This document shows, one piece after another, positions 15,143 to 24,054 of a DNA stretch of 64,000 bases. The stretch comes from CAJBVG01 sp943371425 (GTDB lineage: Bacteria > Bacteroidota > Bacteroidia > Sphingobacteriales > Sphingobacteriaceae). How positions within the stretch are numbered: position 1 is the first letter of the stretch; each line of letters starts with the position of its first letter. The translations under genes and the position numbers were made by a program. Location: NCBI GenBank assembly GCA_943371425.1, contig CALRUR010000012.1, positions 25,171 through 89,170 on the forward strand, given 5' to 3'. The notes beneath the pieces are model-generated. The model worked only from the letters and a program-made list of their open reading frames with translations. It was not told the origin of the DNA and did not search any database.

Positions 15143-15931
15143 ATGAATACAAACGATCCGCGTTTACTTGCTTTTGAGCGCTTACTCAATATAATGGACG
15201 ACCTACGGGCGAAATGCCCATGGGACATGAAACAAACCATGGAAAGCCTGCGCCACCTTACCATTGAAGAAGTGTATGAACTGTCGGATTCTGTTCTAGA
15301 TAACGACCTCCCCGAAATTAAAAAAGAATTGGGCGACTTAATGTTGCACTTGGTTTTTTATGCAAAAATTGGTTCCGAACAAAATGCATTTGATATAACC
15401 GATGTACTCAACGGAATATGCGAAAAACTAATATCTCGTCACCCACACATTTACGGTGATGTAATAGTAAATAACGAAGAAGATGTAAAGCGCAATTGGG
15501 AACAGTTGAAATTAAAAGAAGGCAACAAGTCGGTTTTAGAAGGCGTACCGGTATCATTACCTGCATTGGTTAAAGCCTCTAGGATACAAGAAAAAGCAAG
15601 GGGTGTAGGCTTTGATTGGGAGAAAAAAGAACAAGTTTGGGAGAAAGTAGAAGAAGAAATGCAAGAGTTTAAAGAGCATTTTAATACAGAAGATGGAACC
15701 GTAATTGACAAAGAAAATGCTGAAAAAGAATTCGGAGATTTACTATTTTCGCTTATTAATTACGCAAGGTTTATAGATATAAATCCGGAAAATGCATTAG
15801 AGAAAACAAACAAAAAATTTATTAAACGCTTTCAATATTTAGAACAAAAAGCAAAAGACCAAGGCAAGGCTTTAAAAGACATGAGCCTTGCAGAAATGGA
15901 TATATTTTGGGAAGAAGCAAAGAAATTATAA
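15143..15931 (+). CDS. mazG: Nucleoside triphosphate pyrophosphohydrolase MazG
   Basis: A 262-residue protein, close to the usual length of two-domain MazG. CPWDMKQTMESLRHLTIEEV (20-39) and the metal-binding EExxE/ExxD helices (EIKKELGDLMLHLVFYAKIG) form the first domain. A second one is near 175-220 (EKEFGDLLFSLINYARF). It hydrolyses NTPs to NMPs and pyrophosphate and is thought to clean the nucleotide pool. It is divergent from acr3 and starts 117 bp away. The following lipoprotein gene begins 1 bp after its stop. Confidence 0.94.
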   Translation: MNTNDPRLLAFERLLNIMDDLRAKCPWDMKQTMESLRHLTIEEVYELSDSVLDNDLPEIKKELGDLMLHLVFYAKIGSEQNAFDITDVLNGICEKLISRHPHIYGDVIVNNEEDVKRNWEQLKLKEGNKSVLEGVPVSLPALVKASRIQEKARGVGFDWEKKEQVWEKVEEEMQEFKEHFNTEDGTVIDKENAEKEFGDLLFSLINYARFIDINPENALEKTNKKFIKRFQYLEQKAKDQGKALKDMSLAEMDIFWEEAKKL

Positions 15932-15932
15932 C

Positions 15933-16667
15933 ATGAGAAGAGTACTGTATATATTAACGTTAGGAATAGTATTGGTGGCATGTTCGGATGATAAAAAAAT
16001 ATCAAAAGAAATGCAAGGACATTGGATGCAAAAAGATTTTTACGAAGCGGTTGTAGCTAAAAAAAACATAGCAAAAATTACAGCACCATTGATGGAGTTT
16101 ATAATACCAATTGATGATAGCAATGCTACCATCATTACTTATGGGCAAAAACCAACTACAACAGAACTTGTGCCCCACAAAAAAAACCATGTGGTTTTAA
16201 AAAACTATTTTGGCAATAATATTAATGCAGATCTGAAACTTATAGGAAAAGAATTACATCTTATTAATGGTTATACTCAAGAAAAAATAGTGTTTGTAAA
16301 ACTTACCGAAGAGGTTTATAAACCAAGTAATAACAACGATAACATGTCTTACAGCATCCCTTTCGTACACCATCAATACATCAGCGGTACCTACCAATTA
16401 GATAGCAGCGAAGTAAAATTTGTGGATGAAGGAAAAATTAAAGGGCTTGGTAAATTTGAAAATTTTTCTTTGTGTTACGCAGATGCTTGTAGAAATGGAA
16501 GTAACAATACCCTTTTTTTATCTGATAAAAACTACGAAGGAAATTACTACGAATACGAAATAAAAGATGATTCCTTGCTTATATACGACATCGATTCATA
16601 TGCCATTGCTCGCGGAATGAAGTCGGAAAAATTGGGGGTTAAATTTGCCCTTAAAAAAATTAACTAA
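15933..16667 (+). CDS. Hypothetical lipoprotein
   Basis: A 244-residue protein from the ATG at 15933, chosen because MRRVLYILTLGIVLVACSDD is a clear lipoprotein signal with Cys17. The mature protein has alternating strands and no family motif I recognise; two similar lipocalin-like halves are possible. It directly follows mazG and is probably co-transcribed with it. Its 3' end overlaps that of the convergent permease gene by 8 bp. Confidence 0.75.
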   Translation: MRRVLYILTLGIVLVACSDDKKISKEMQGHWMQKDFYEAVVAKKNIAKITAPLMEFIIPIDDSNATIITYGQKPTTTELVPHKKNHVVLKNYFGNNINADLKLIGKELHLINGYTQEKIVFVKLTEEVYKPSNNNDNMSYSIPFVHHQYISGTYQLDSSEVKFVDEGKIKGLGKFENFSLCYADACRNGSNNTLFLSDKNYEGNYYEYEIKDDSLLIYDIDSYAIARGMKSEKLGVKFALKKIN

Positions 16668-17862
16668 AGCGAATTGCTTTTAATGGGCTAATTCTAGTAA
16701 TTAATAAGGATGCGAGGTACACAAACATCATAGAAACCAGATACGTTGCCGCATTTAGCCATACAAAATCCATGATGTTTAAATCGATGGGTACGTATGA
16801 CATGAAATAGGATTTCTGATCGAGTTTGATAAGGTGTGTATGTATTTGTATTTGAGAAAACACAATGGTAAGCACGTTTCCAATTAACAAACCTAAGCCA
16901 ATTAAATAGCTAGCATTATAGGCAAATATTTTTCGAATTGCTGCGTTACCTGCACCCAAGGTTTTTAAAATACCAATAAAACTGGTACGTTCTAAAATTA
17001 AGATAAGCAATGCCGAAATCATGTTGATGCCTGCCACTAATAACATTAGTATGATGATTACTTTTGCATTTACATTCAACAATTCAACCCAATCGTACAT
17101 CGCTGGAAATAACTCTTGGTTGGAAATTGCTTTCTGATCGATGGGTAGTAAATTGTTTAAATCATCAATTACATTCTCCAAATTAGCATCAGGTTTCAAT
17201 TTTAGTTGATAGGCCCCAGTTTGGTTCTCGGTCCAATCGTTTACGGACCTTATCAAGTTTAAATCGCAAATTAAGGTGTTCCTATCCAACTCTTCAATTC
17301 CTGTTTCGTATACCCCAACTATTTTCAATTTTCTAATTTTAATTACTCGATCTGCAAAATAAAACAATGCAGATTCGTTTAATTGAAGGTTAAATTTATC
17401 GGCAATAATTTTACTTATAATTACTTCATTTTTATTGTTAATTCTTACTCCCGATACAATGTTTTTTATTATAAAGTCGTAACCATTAATGTCTGAAACC
17501 CCTTTTAAAACAACTGGTTCTACCCTATTATTCATTTTTAACAAAGAAACTTTAGAGGCATAAGAAAAAAAACTTTCTACCCCTTTTACACCTAAAATTT
17601 TTTGTTCTGTTTGTAGATTCCTTCGTATAAAATAATTGTTTTCGAAAGTGTTAGGTTGGTAGGCAGTAATTTGTGCTTGACCAGAAAAACCATTTAATTT
17701 TTCTTTGATGGTTGATTTAAATCCTCTGATGATACCAATACTCATGAGCATTACCAATATACCCAGAGTTATACCAGCAATTGCAATACGAACGATAAGT
17801 TTAGAAAAACTCCGTTTAGATTGTAAGGTTATTCGTTTTGCTATGTGAAAAGTATAATTCAA
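16660..17862 (-). CDS. LolE/LolC-like FtsX-family ABC transporter permease
   Basis: A 400-residue inner-membrane protein. The first membrane segment (about 22-46, IAIAGITLGILVMLMSIGII) is followed by a large periplasmic MacB_PCD-like domain (about 50-250). Three C-terminal FtsX segments follow (about 265-395), including ERTSFIGILKTLGAGNAAIRK, the cytoplasmic coupling helix. This layout is that of lipoprotein-releasing permeases that feed LolA. No ATPase or partner gene is adjacent. The start is a TTG at 17860-17862; no ATG lies near it in frame. Confidence 0.88.
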   Translation of the reverse strand: MNYTFHIAKRITLQSKRSFSKLIVRIAIAGITLGILVMLMSIGIIRGFKSTIKEKLNGFSGQAQITAYQPNTFENNYFIRRNLQTEQKILGVKGVESFFSYASKVSLLKMNNRVEPVVLKGVSDINGYDFIIKNIVSGVRINNKNEVIISKIIADKFNLQLNESALFYFADRVIKIRKLKIVGVYETGIEELDRNTLICDLNLIRSVNDWTENQTGAYQLKLKPDANLENVIDDLNNLLPIDQKAISNQELFPAMYDWVELLNVNAKVIIILMLLVAGINMISALLILILERTSFIGILKTLGAGNAAIRKIFAYNASYLIGLGLLIGNVLTIVFSQIQIHTHLIKLDQKSYFMSYVPIDLNIMDFVWLNAATYLVSMMFVYLASLLITRISPLKAIRFS

Positions 17863-17921
17863 TTGATATATAATTAATCGGATGCTTTCCTTATTTTTGA
17901 TGCTAAATATATTAAAAGAGT

Positions 17922-19109
17922 TTGAAAACCAATCGAATCATTATTCTAATTGTTCTAATGCATTGTTTTGCAATGCATAGCAATGCTCAAAGAGTTAAAG
18001 TAGCTGCACCAATTCCAGCTGCACACCTAACTCATAAGTATGTTGATTATTTAAAAAACAAACAGGTGGCATTGGTAGTGAACCAAAGTTCTACCATACA
18101 CACAACCCATTTAGTAGATAGTTTCCAACGATTGGGCATCAACATAAAAAAAATATTTTGCCCTGAACATGGTTTTAGAGGCCAACTAGATGCTGGAGAA
18201 AAAGTAAACAACAGCATTGATTCTGCTACCAACATTCCCTTAATTTCTTTGTACGGAAAAAATAAAAAACCAGATGCGAAGGATTTATTAGATGTAGATG
18301 TAATTGTATTCGATATACAAGATGTAGGTGTTCGTTTTTATACTTACCTCTCTACCTTGCATTATGTAATGGAAGCATGTGCAGAAAATAAAATTAGGTT
18401 AATAGTATTAGATCGCCCAAACCCTAATGGATATTACATAGATGGGCCAGTGATGCAAAAAGAACATAGCTCATTTGTTGGCTTACACCCTGTACCTATT
18501 GTGTATGGAATGACCATTGGAGAATATGCAAAAATGATAAACGGTGAACGATGGTTAGCTAATAATGCTAAATGTTACCTAAAAGTAATTAAGCTTGAAG
18601 CTTACACTCATAAGAGCAAGTATACCTTGCCTATAAAACCCTCCCCTAACTTGGCCGACCAAGATGCCATAACTTTATACCCATCATTATGTTTGTTTGA
18701 AGGCACCCAAATTAGTGTGGGTAGAGGAACCTACGAACCCTTTAAAATGATTGGCCACCCAAGCTTACAAGAGAAATATACATATAGTTTTACTCCCCAG
18801 GCAATAGATGGAATGAGTAAGGAACCGCCTTATTTAAATCAAATTTGTTATGGCTTAGATTTAAGAACTTACGTTACAGATAGCACACAACAATTACATC
18901 AATTAAATATTTCTTGGTTAATAGAAATGTATAATGCTTACCCAGAGAAAGATAAATTTTTCAATTCTTTTTTTGAAAAATTAGTAGGCAATGAAATAGT
19001 AAGAAAACAAATAATTGCTGGCAAAACCGAACAAGAAATTAGAGCTTCTTGGGAAAATGAACTCCTAGCATTTAAAAAAATTCGCGAAAATTATTTGATT
19101 TATAAATGA
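17922..19109 (+). CDS. DUF1343 protein, NamZ-like exo-beta-N-acetylmuramidase
   Basis: A 395-residue exported protein; signal peptide about 1-22 (ending HSNAQ), starting at a TTG. DUF1343 motifs are clear: VNQSSTIHTTHLVDSF, CPEHGFRGQLDAGEKV, FDIQDVGVRFYTYLSTLHYV and DRPNPNGYYIDGPV. Characterised members (NamZ) remove terminal N-acetylmuramic acid from peptidoglycan fragments, so a role in cell-wall recycling is expected. The stop codon overlaps the fmt start by 4 bp (ATGA), so translation is coupled. Confidence 0.9.
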   Translation: MKTNRIIILIVLMHCFAMHSNAQRVKVAAPIPAAHLTHKYVDYLKNKQVALVVNQSSTIHTTHLVDSFQRLGINIKKIFCPEHGFRGQLDAGEKVNNSIDSATNIPLISLYGKNKKPDAKDLLDVDVIVFDIQDVGVRFYTYLSTLHYVMEACAENKIRLIVLDRPNPNGYYIDGPVMQKEHSSFVGLHPVPIVYGMTIGEYAKMINGERWLANNAKCYLKVIKLEAYTHKSKYTLPIKPSPNLADQDAITLYPSLCLFEGTQISVGRGTYEPFKMIGHPSLQEKYTYSFTPQAIDGMSKEPPYLNQICYGLDLRTYVTDSTQQLHQLNISWLIEMYNAYPEKDKFFNSFFEKLVGNEIVRKQIIAGKTEQEIRASWENELLAFKKIRENYLIYK

Positions 19110-20035
19110 GAATAGTATTTATGGGAACGCCTGATTTTGCAGTAGCTTCCCTACATAAATTGGTAGAAAACAATAAAAATATTGTGGGGGTGGTAACCAG
19201 CGCCGACAAGCCTGCTGGGCGTGGACAAAAACTAAATGAATCGGCTGTAAAAAAATATGCACTTGAAAAAGGATTAAAAATTTTACAACCCGAAAAATTA
19301 AAATCGACAGAATTTATTTCAGCATTACAAGCACTAAATGCAGATTTATTTATAGTAGTTGCCTTTAGGATGTTGCCAGAAGTAGTATGGACTATGCCAC
19401 CTCAGGGAACCTTTAATTTACATGGCTCTTTATTGCCACAATACAGAGGTGCTGCTCCTATTAATTGGGCAATTATAAACGGAGAAAAAGAAAGTGGCGT
19501 AACTACCTTCTTTTTAAAACACGAAATTGATACAGGTTCTATCATCCATCAAGCAAAAGCAAGTATTAAGGATGGAATGAATGCAGGGGAATTGCATGAT
19601 GAATTAATGAATATTGGAGCAGATTTGGTATTGCAAACAGTTAACGATATTGAAGCAGGTACTGTACAATCTATTACCCAAGAAGAAAGCATGAAAGCCA
19701 ATGGATTAAAGCCTGAAGACTTAAAACATGCTCCCAAAATTTTTAAGGCAGATATGGAAATAAATTGGAACAAATCTGCCAAAGAAGTGTACCATCAAAT
19801 TAAAGGCTTAAGTCCATACCCTACTGCATTTACAAAACTTAATGGCCTGGTGCTAAAAGTATATGATGCAGAAATAACAGAACCCTTAAACCAAGAAATA
19901 GGAACCTACACGAGCGACAAAAAAACATTCCTAAAATTCCAAACCACCGACCAATCTATTTCCATTAAAGAATTACAACTCGAAGGCAAGAAGCGGATGA
20001 AAGTGGAGGATTTCCTCCGTGGATACAATCTTTAG
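19106..20035 (+). CDS. fmt: Methionyl-tRNA formyltransferase
   Basis: A 309-residue enzyme that formylates initiator Met-tRNA. It has MRIVFMGTPDFAVASLHKL at the start, LHGSLLPQYRGAAPINWAII (about 110-129) with the catalytic Asn/His region, and the C-terminal OB-like domain with LSPYPTAFTK. It overlaps the DUF1343 gene by 4 bp. The final Leu codon and the TAG stop fall in the first unit of a TCTTTAG heptamer array. Confidence 0.96.
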   Translation: MRIVFMGTPDFAVASLHKLVENNKNIVGVVTSADKPAGRGQKLNESAVKKYALEKGLKILQPEKLKSTEFISALQALNADLFIVVAFRMLPEVVWTMPPQGTFNLHGSLLPQYRGAAPINWAIINGEKESGVTTFFLKHEIDTGSIIHQAKASIKDGMNAGELHDELMNIGADLVLQTVNDIEAGTVQSITQEESMKANGLKPEDLKHAPKIFKADMEINWNKSAKEVYHQIKGLSPYPTAFTKLNGLVLKVYDAEITEPLNQEIGTYTSDKKTFLKFQTTDQSISIKELQLEGKKRMKVEDFLRGYNL

Positions 20036-20107
20036 TCTTTAGTAATTAGTCTTTAGTCCTTAGATGTGTTGCTTTCTAACGACTAACTACTAAAGACTAG
20101 AGACTAA
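20033..20107. repeat. Self-complementary heptamer array after fmt
   Basis: The left half is built of TAGTCTT-type heptamers and the right half of CTAAAGA/CTAACGA heptamers, which are reverse complements. The stretch can therefore fold into a long imperfect hairpin. It starts at the fmt stop codon. Arrays of the same unit family lie at 13348, 25838, 26860 and 37696. Confidence 0.8.
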
Positions 20108-20118
20108 ATTCTAATAAG

Positions 20119-20126
20119 TATATTTG
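20119..20126 (+). promoter_or_regulatory. rluD-like gene -7 box TATATTTG
   Basis: An exact TAnnTTTG box ending 4 nt before the ATG at 20131. At the distance shown by rnpB, transcription would start at the A of the ATG, giving a leaderless mRNA. Confidence 0.7.
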
Positions 20127-20130
20127 CACC

Positions 20131-21168
20131 ATGTTACTCAATCAAGAACCAGAAGAACAGGAAGAACAAGAACTCTACGAACATCATCGTATTGTGGTTG
20201 ATAAGGGGCAATCCTTGTTGCGTATCGACAAGTTTTTAATGAATCGTTTGCTTAATATTTCTAGAAATAGAATTCAAAATGCTGCCGATGCAGGAAATAT
20301 TTTAGTGAATGAAAAACCTGTAAAAAGTAGTTACAAAATAAAACCGATGGATGTTATATCCATTGTATTACCACACCCTCCAAGAGATACAGAAATTTAT
20401 CCGGAAAATATTCCCTTGGATATTGTGTTTGAAGACGATTACATTGTTATTATAAACAAACCTGCTGGCATGGTAGTGCATCCTGGGTTCAATAATTATA
20501 CTGGCACTTTGGTGCATGCTTTGGCTTATCATTTCGATCAATTACCTAACCTTAAAGGAAACAATGCCCGCCCGGGTTTAGTGCATAGAATAGATAAAGA
20601 CACTTCGGGATTATTGGTGATAAGTAAAGATGAATTCTCGATGACTTTTTTAGCGAAACAATTTTTCGACCATAGCATTAGCAGAAAATACAGGGCATTA
20701 GTTTGGGGGGATATAGAAAAAGATGGAACCGTTACTGGATATATTGGTAGAAGTTTACGCGACCGAAAAGTGATGGATATTTTTGATGAAGAAGAAAAAG
20801 GAAAATGGTCGGTTACCCATTACAAAGTATTACAACGATTCAATTTTGTTACACTTATTGAGTGCCAATTAGAAACCGGCAGAACACACCAAATAAGAGC
20901 ACACATGCAACATATTGGTCACCCGCTATTCAGCGACGAATCTTATGGTGGCGATAGAATTTTAAAAGGAAATGCAAACGGACAATATAAAAATTTTGTA
21001 GAGAACTGTTTTGATATTTGTCCTCGTCAAGCACTTCATGCCCAAAGCATTGGATTTATTCACCCTCACACCAAAGAGTACGTAAATTTTGAAGCAGCAT
21101 ATCCGTATGATATGAAACAGCTGATAGACAAGTGGTCAGCTTATTTTTCAAATCTTAATAAAGAATAA
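20131..21168 (+). CDS. rluD: RluD-family rRNA pseudouridine synthase
   Basis: A 345-residue protein with an N-terminal S4 RNA-binding domain (about 27-90, RIDKFLMNRLLNISRNRIQN) and the RluA/RluD catalytic domain. The catalytic Asp is in PGLVHRIDKDTSGLLVI, and the RTHQIRAHMQHIGHPL motif follows. RluD enzymes modify helix 69 of 23S rRNA; the exact target of this member is inferred from family. The predicted mRNA is leaderless. It is followed 36 bp later by the aminotransferase class IV gene. Confidence 0.93.
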   Translation: MLLNQEPEEQEEQELYEHHRIVVDKGQSLLRIDKFLMNRLLNISRNRIQNAADAGNILVNEKPVKSSYKIKPMDVISIVLPHPPRDTEIYPENIPLDIVFEDDYIVIINKPAGMVVHPGFNNYTGTLVHALAYHFDQLPNLKGNNARPGLVHRIDKDTSGLLVISKDEFSMTFLAKQFFDHSISRKYRALVWGDIEKDGTVTGYIGRSLRDRKVMDIFDEEEKGKWSVTHYKVLQRFNFVTLIECQLETGRTHQIRAHMQHIGHPLFSDESYGGDRILKGNANGQYKNFVENCFDICPRQALHAQSIGFIHPHTKEYVNFEAAYPYDMKQLIDKWSAYFSNLNKE

Positions 21169-21204
21169 GATTTTTAAGCGAACATTTTTTTGCATTTTTG
21201 CGCT

Positions 21205-22047
21205 ATGTTATCATCGGGGTTCATCAATTTAAACGGACAAATTTTTCCACACGATTCTAAAGTATTCGGTACGAGTAACCGAGCGTATAGATATGGCGAT
21301 GGATTGTTTGAAACCATGCGAATGATGGAAGGGAATTTAATGTATTTTAAATTTCACATCGAAAGGTTGTTTAAAGGGATGGATGCGCTGAAACTCAAGT
21401 ATCACAAGGCATTCGACCAAGAATTTATTGCTTCCGAAATATTTTCATTGGCACGTACCAATAAAATTTATAAAAATGCACGCATCCGTTTTTCCGTATT
21501 TAGAGACGATGGTGGTTGGTATACTCCAGAGAAAAATACATTTCAATATTTAATAGAAATTGAAGCCTTAGAATCATCAGCATACAATGCCGAACGCGGT
21601 TTAATTGTAGATGTGTACAAAGACTTACGAAAAGATTACAGTTCTATTTCTGCATTAAAAACAATTAATGCCTTGCCATACGTATTAGCAGGTGTGTATA
21701 GAAAAGAGAACCAACTCGATGAATGTATTTTATTAAACAGAGAAAATAATATTGTAGAAAGCATTTCATCGAACGTATTTTTAGTGAAAGAAAATAAAGT
21801 GTATACCCCAAGTATTACCGAAGGTTGTATTGATGGAGTAATGCGAAAAGTGGTAATAGAACTCTTGAAAAAGAAAGGCATTACCCTCTATGAAACAAAA
21901 CTACCTGCAGAGCTATTAGAACACTCCGACGAAATTTTCTTAACCAATGCCTTAAAAGGAATCCAATCTGTGGTAGGCATTGGAGCGAAGCGGTATTTTA
22001 GCAAGTTAGGCAAGGAGTTGCTGACGGAGCTGAATAGATCGAACTAA
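21205..22047 (+). CDS. Class IV aminotransferase (aminodeoxychorismate lyase-like)
   Basis: A 280-residue PLP enzyme from the ATG at 21205. The TTG 15 bp upstream overlaps a -7-like box CATTTTTG and is rejected. Motifs are YRYGDGLFETMRM, the PLP Lys in ISALKTINALPYVLA, the NIVESISSNVF loop and the EIFLTNALKGIQSV end. It could be PabC, which makes p-aminobenzoate, or a branched-chain or D-amino acid aminotransferase; the sequence alone does not decide. The box is 4 nt before the ATG, with one mismatch to the consensus. Confidence 0.85.
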   Translation: MLSSGFINLNGQIFPHDSKVFGTSNRAYRYGDGLFETMRMMEGNLMYFKFHIERLFKGMDALKLKYHKAFDQEFIASEIFSLARTNKIYKNARIRFSVFRDDGGWYTPEKNTFQYLIEIEALESSAYNAERGLIVDVYKDLRKDYSSISALKTINALPYVLAGVYRKENQLDECILLNRENNIVESISSNVFLVKENKVYTPSITEGCIDGVMRKVVIELLKKKGITLYETKLPAELLEHSDEIFLTNALKGIQSVVGIGAKRYFSKLGKELLTELNRSN

Positions 22048-22159
22048 TGTTTAAGGTCACAATGGACTCAAAGTGCACACAAGGTCGCACAAAGAACACA
22101 TTGTGTAACATTGTGTGAACTTTGCGCACTTTGTGAGCAAAAAAAACATGCAAAATAAC

Positions 22160-22167
22160 TACCTTTG
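22160..22167 (+). promoter_or_regulatory. rnpB -7 box TACCTTTG
   Basis: An exact TAnnTTTG box. Four bases later, at 22172, the P1 helix of RNase P RNA begins. This fixes the distance from box to transcript start in this genome, because the mature RNA must start at or very near P1. Confidence 0.75.
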
Positions 22168-22171
22168 TAAT

Positions 22172-22543
22172 GCAAATCCCTCTATCGCCTTTTGCAATAC
22201 AAAGGAGGAAAGTCCGGGCAACGCAGAGCATCCTGCTTCCTAACGGGAAGAATTCGATTTATCGGAGATAGAAAGTGCCACAGAAAACAAACCGCCTAGC
22301 AATGGGTAAGGGTGAAAACGTGAGGTAAGAGCTCACGGCCTTGTGCAGCAATGTGCATTGCGGTAAACCTCAGGAGTTGAAAGACCAAATAAGTCCCGAA
22401 CATGAAGCTGCTCGTTTCATTAACTTCGGTTAATTCGGGATGGGTAGGTTGATGGAGACTACGAGCGATTGTAGCCCTAGATAAATGATAGATAGTTAGC
22501 TAATTATTTAGCTAATGATACAGAACCCGGCTTATGGATTTGC
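22172..22543 (+). ncRNA. rnpB: RNase P RNA, bacterial type A
   Basis: The 5' GCAAATCC (22172-22179) pairs with the 3' GGATTTGC (22536-22543) as helix P1. The conserved GAGGAAAGTCCGGGC (22205-22219) and CAGAACCCGGCTTAT (22521-22535) form the catalytic core, with GAAAACGTGAGGTAAGAGCTCACGG between. The length of 372 nt is normal. The variable helix just before CAGAACCC contains two TTAGCTAA palindromes (22496-22503 and 22508-22515), a sequence otherwise found in intergenic arrays at 23993 and 30273. Confidence 0.97.
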
Positions 22544-22564
22544 TTTTTAAAATTATTTTAACAG

Positions 22565-22591
22565 AACCCATTCGAAAGATTGGGTTTTTTT
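22565..22591 (+). terminator. rnpB intrinsic terminator
   Basis: AACCCA (22565-22570) pairs with TGGGTT (22581-22586) and a T-run follows, 21 bp after P1 closes. It separates rnpB from the regulator gene. Confidence 0.8.
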
Positions 22592-22618
22592 GTTATACTT
22601 ACCATACGAATACTAGCT

Positions 22619-23992
22619 ATGCCAAGAATATTAATTATTGATGACGAAAGAAGCATCAGAAGTACCTTAAGAGAAATTTTAGAATACGAAAAATACGAAA
22701 TCGTTGAAGCCAATGATGGTGCCGAAGGCTTGCAATTACTAAAGAAAGAGGATTTTGATTTAGTAATGTGTGATATAAAGATGCCTAAAATGGATGGCAT
22801 GGAAGTGCTAAGTGCGGCTTCCGAATTTAAACCAGATCTCCCCTTTATAATGATCTCTGGTCATGGTAGCATAGACACTGCTGTAGAAGCAACCAAAAAA
22901 GGAGCTTATGATTTCTTGCAAAAACCACCAGATTTAAATAGGCTGTTAATTACTGTTCGCAATGCGTTAGAGAAAAAAGAATTAGTAACCGAAACCAAAA
23001 TATTAAAGAAGAAATTTACCAAAACGAGAGATATTTTAGGTCAATCCTCTCCTATTATTCGAATTAAAGATACCATTGAAAAAGTGGCTCCAACCGAGGC
23101 TCGTGTGTTAATTACCGGTGAAAATGGTAGTGGTAAAGAATTAGTAGCTCGTTGGATACACGAAAAAAGTAACCGCGCAAACGGTCCTTTGGTAGAAGTA
23201 AATTGTGCCGCTATACCTTCTGAGTTAATAGAATCGGAACTCTTCGGGCATGAGAAAGGTTCCTTTACTTCTGCAATTAAACAACGCATCGGTAAGTTTG
23301 AGCAAGCAAACGGTGGTACCTTGTTTTTAGATGAAATTGGCGACATGAGCATGTCTGCACAATCAAAAGTACTACGTGCTTTGCAAGAAAATAAAATTAC
23401 TCGCGTAGGTGGCGAAAAGGAAATATCTGTTGATGTTAGAATAATTGCCGCTACGAATAAAGATTTGTTTAAAGAAATTGAAGAGGGTAATTTCCGCATG
23501 GACTTATACCACCGCTTAAGTGTAATAATTATACATGTGCCTACTCTTAATGAACGCAGCGATGACATACCAGAAATAGCTCAAAATTTCTTACAAGAAA
23601 TATGCGAAGAATATGGAGTGCCCATGAAAAAATTTAGCGCTGCAGCTATGAAGGCATTGCAAAGTTACCAATGGACTGGTAATATCCGTGAATTAAGAAA
23701 CATGGTAGAACGCTTAATTATTTTGAGTGAGAAAGAAATTACGGAACAAGATGTGGTAATGAACTCTGGCGCAAATCGCCGTAACATGGGATTAGAAATT
23801 GGTACCCCAGGCCCGTCAAATAATTTCGAAAAGTACAACAGTTACCAAGATTTTAAAGACGAAATAGAGAAAGAATACATTTTACATAAACTCGAAAAAA
23901 ACGGTTGGAACGTTACCAAAACCGCCGAAGAAATGGAAATACAACGAAGCCATTTGTACAACAAAATCGAGAAATATGGACTGAAGCGTTAA
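22619..23992 (+). CDS. NtrC/AtoC-type sigma-54-dependent response regulator, GSFTSA variant
   Basis: A 457-residue regulator from ATG 22619 (MPRILIIDDERSIRS). The receiver domain has Asp in VMCDIKMPKMDG. The AAA+ domain has Walker A GENGSGKE and Walker B GGTLFLDEIGDM. The sigma-54 contact loop reads GSFTSA instead of GAFTGA. A Fis-type helix-turn-helix is at the end (WNVTKTAEEMEIQRSHLYNKIEKYG). The start at 22580 suggested by the longer frame falls in the rnpB terminator and is rejected. No partner kinase is adjacent. Confidence 0.93.
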   Translation: MPRILIIDDERSIRSTLREILEYEKYEIVEANDGAEGLQLLKKEDFDLVMCDIKMPKMDGMEVLSAASEFKPDLPFIMISGHGSIDTAVEATKKGAYDFLQKPPDLNRLLITVRNALEKKELVTETKILKKKFTKTRDILGQSSPIIRIKDTIEKVAPTEARVLITGENGSGKELVARWIHEKSNRANGPLVEVNCAAIPSELIESELFGHEKGSFTSAIKQRIGKFEQANGGTLFLDEIGDMSMSAQSKVLRALQENKITRVGGEKEISVDVRIIAATNKDLFKEIEEGNFRMDLYHRLSVIIIHVPTLNERSDDIPEIAQNFLQEICEEYGVPMKKFSAAAMKALQSYQWTGNIRELRNMVERLIILSEKEITEQDVVMNSGANRRNMGLEIGTPGPSNNFEKYNSYQDFKDEIEKEYILHKLEKNGWNVTKTAEEMEIQRSHLYNKIEKYGLKR

Positions 23993-24030
23993 TTAGCTAA
24001 TTATCTAATTAGCTAATTAGCTAATTAAGG
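23993..24030. repeat. Period-8 ATTAGCTA array
   Basis: Four to five units of ATTAGCTA (one ATTATCTA) lie between the regulator stop and the lepA promoter. Each unit is largely palindromic through TTAGCTAA. Related sequence lies at 30273-30309 and inside rnpB. Confidence 0.8.
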
Positions 24031-24040
24031 CTACATTTGC

Positions 24041-24048
24041 TATCTTTG
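24041..24048 (+). promoter_or_regulatory. lepA -7 box TATCTTTG
   Basis: An exact box ending 6 nt before the lepA ATG; a second exact match, TACATTTG, lies at 24032-24039. A transcript starting 4-5 nt after the near box would have at most two leader bases. Confidence 0.65.
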
Positions 24049-24054
24049 CGCTGA

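Noticed and set aside
23041..23568. 175-codon minus-strand frame inside the NtrC-like gene
   Set aside because: It is the antisense shadow of a strongly conserved AAA+ domain and has no signature of its own.
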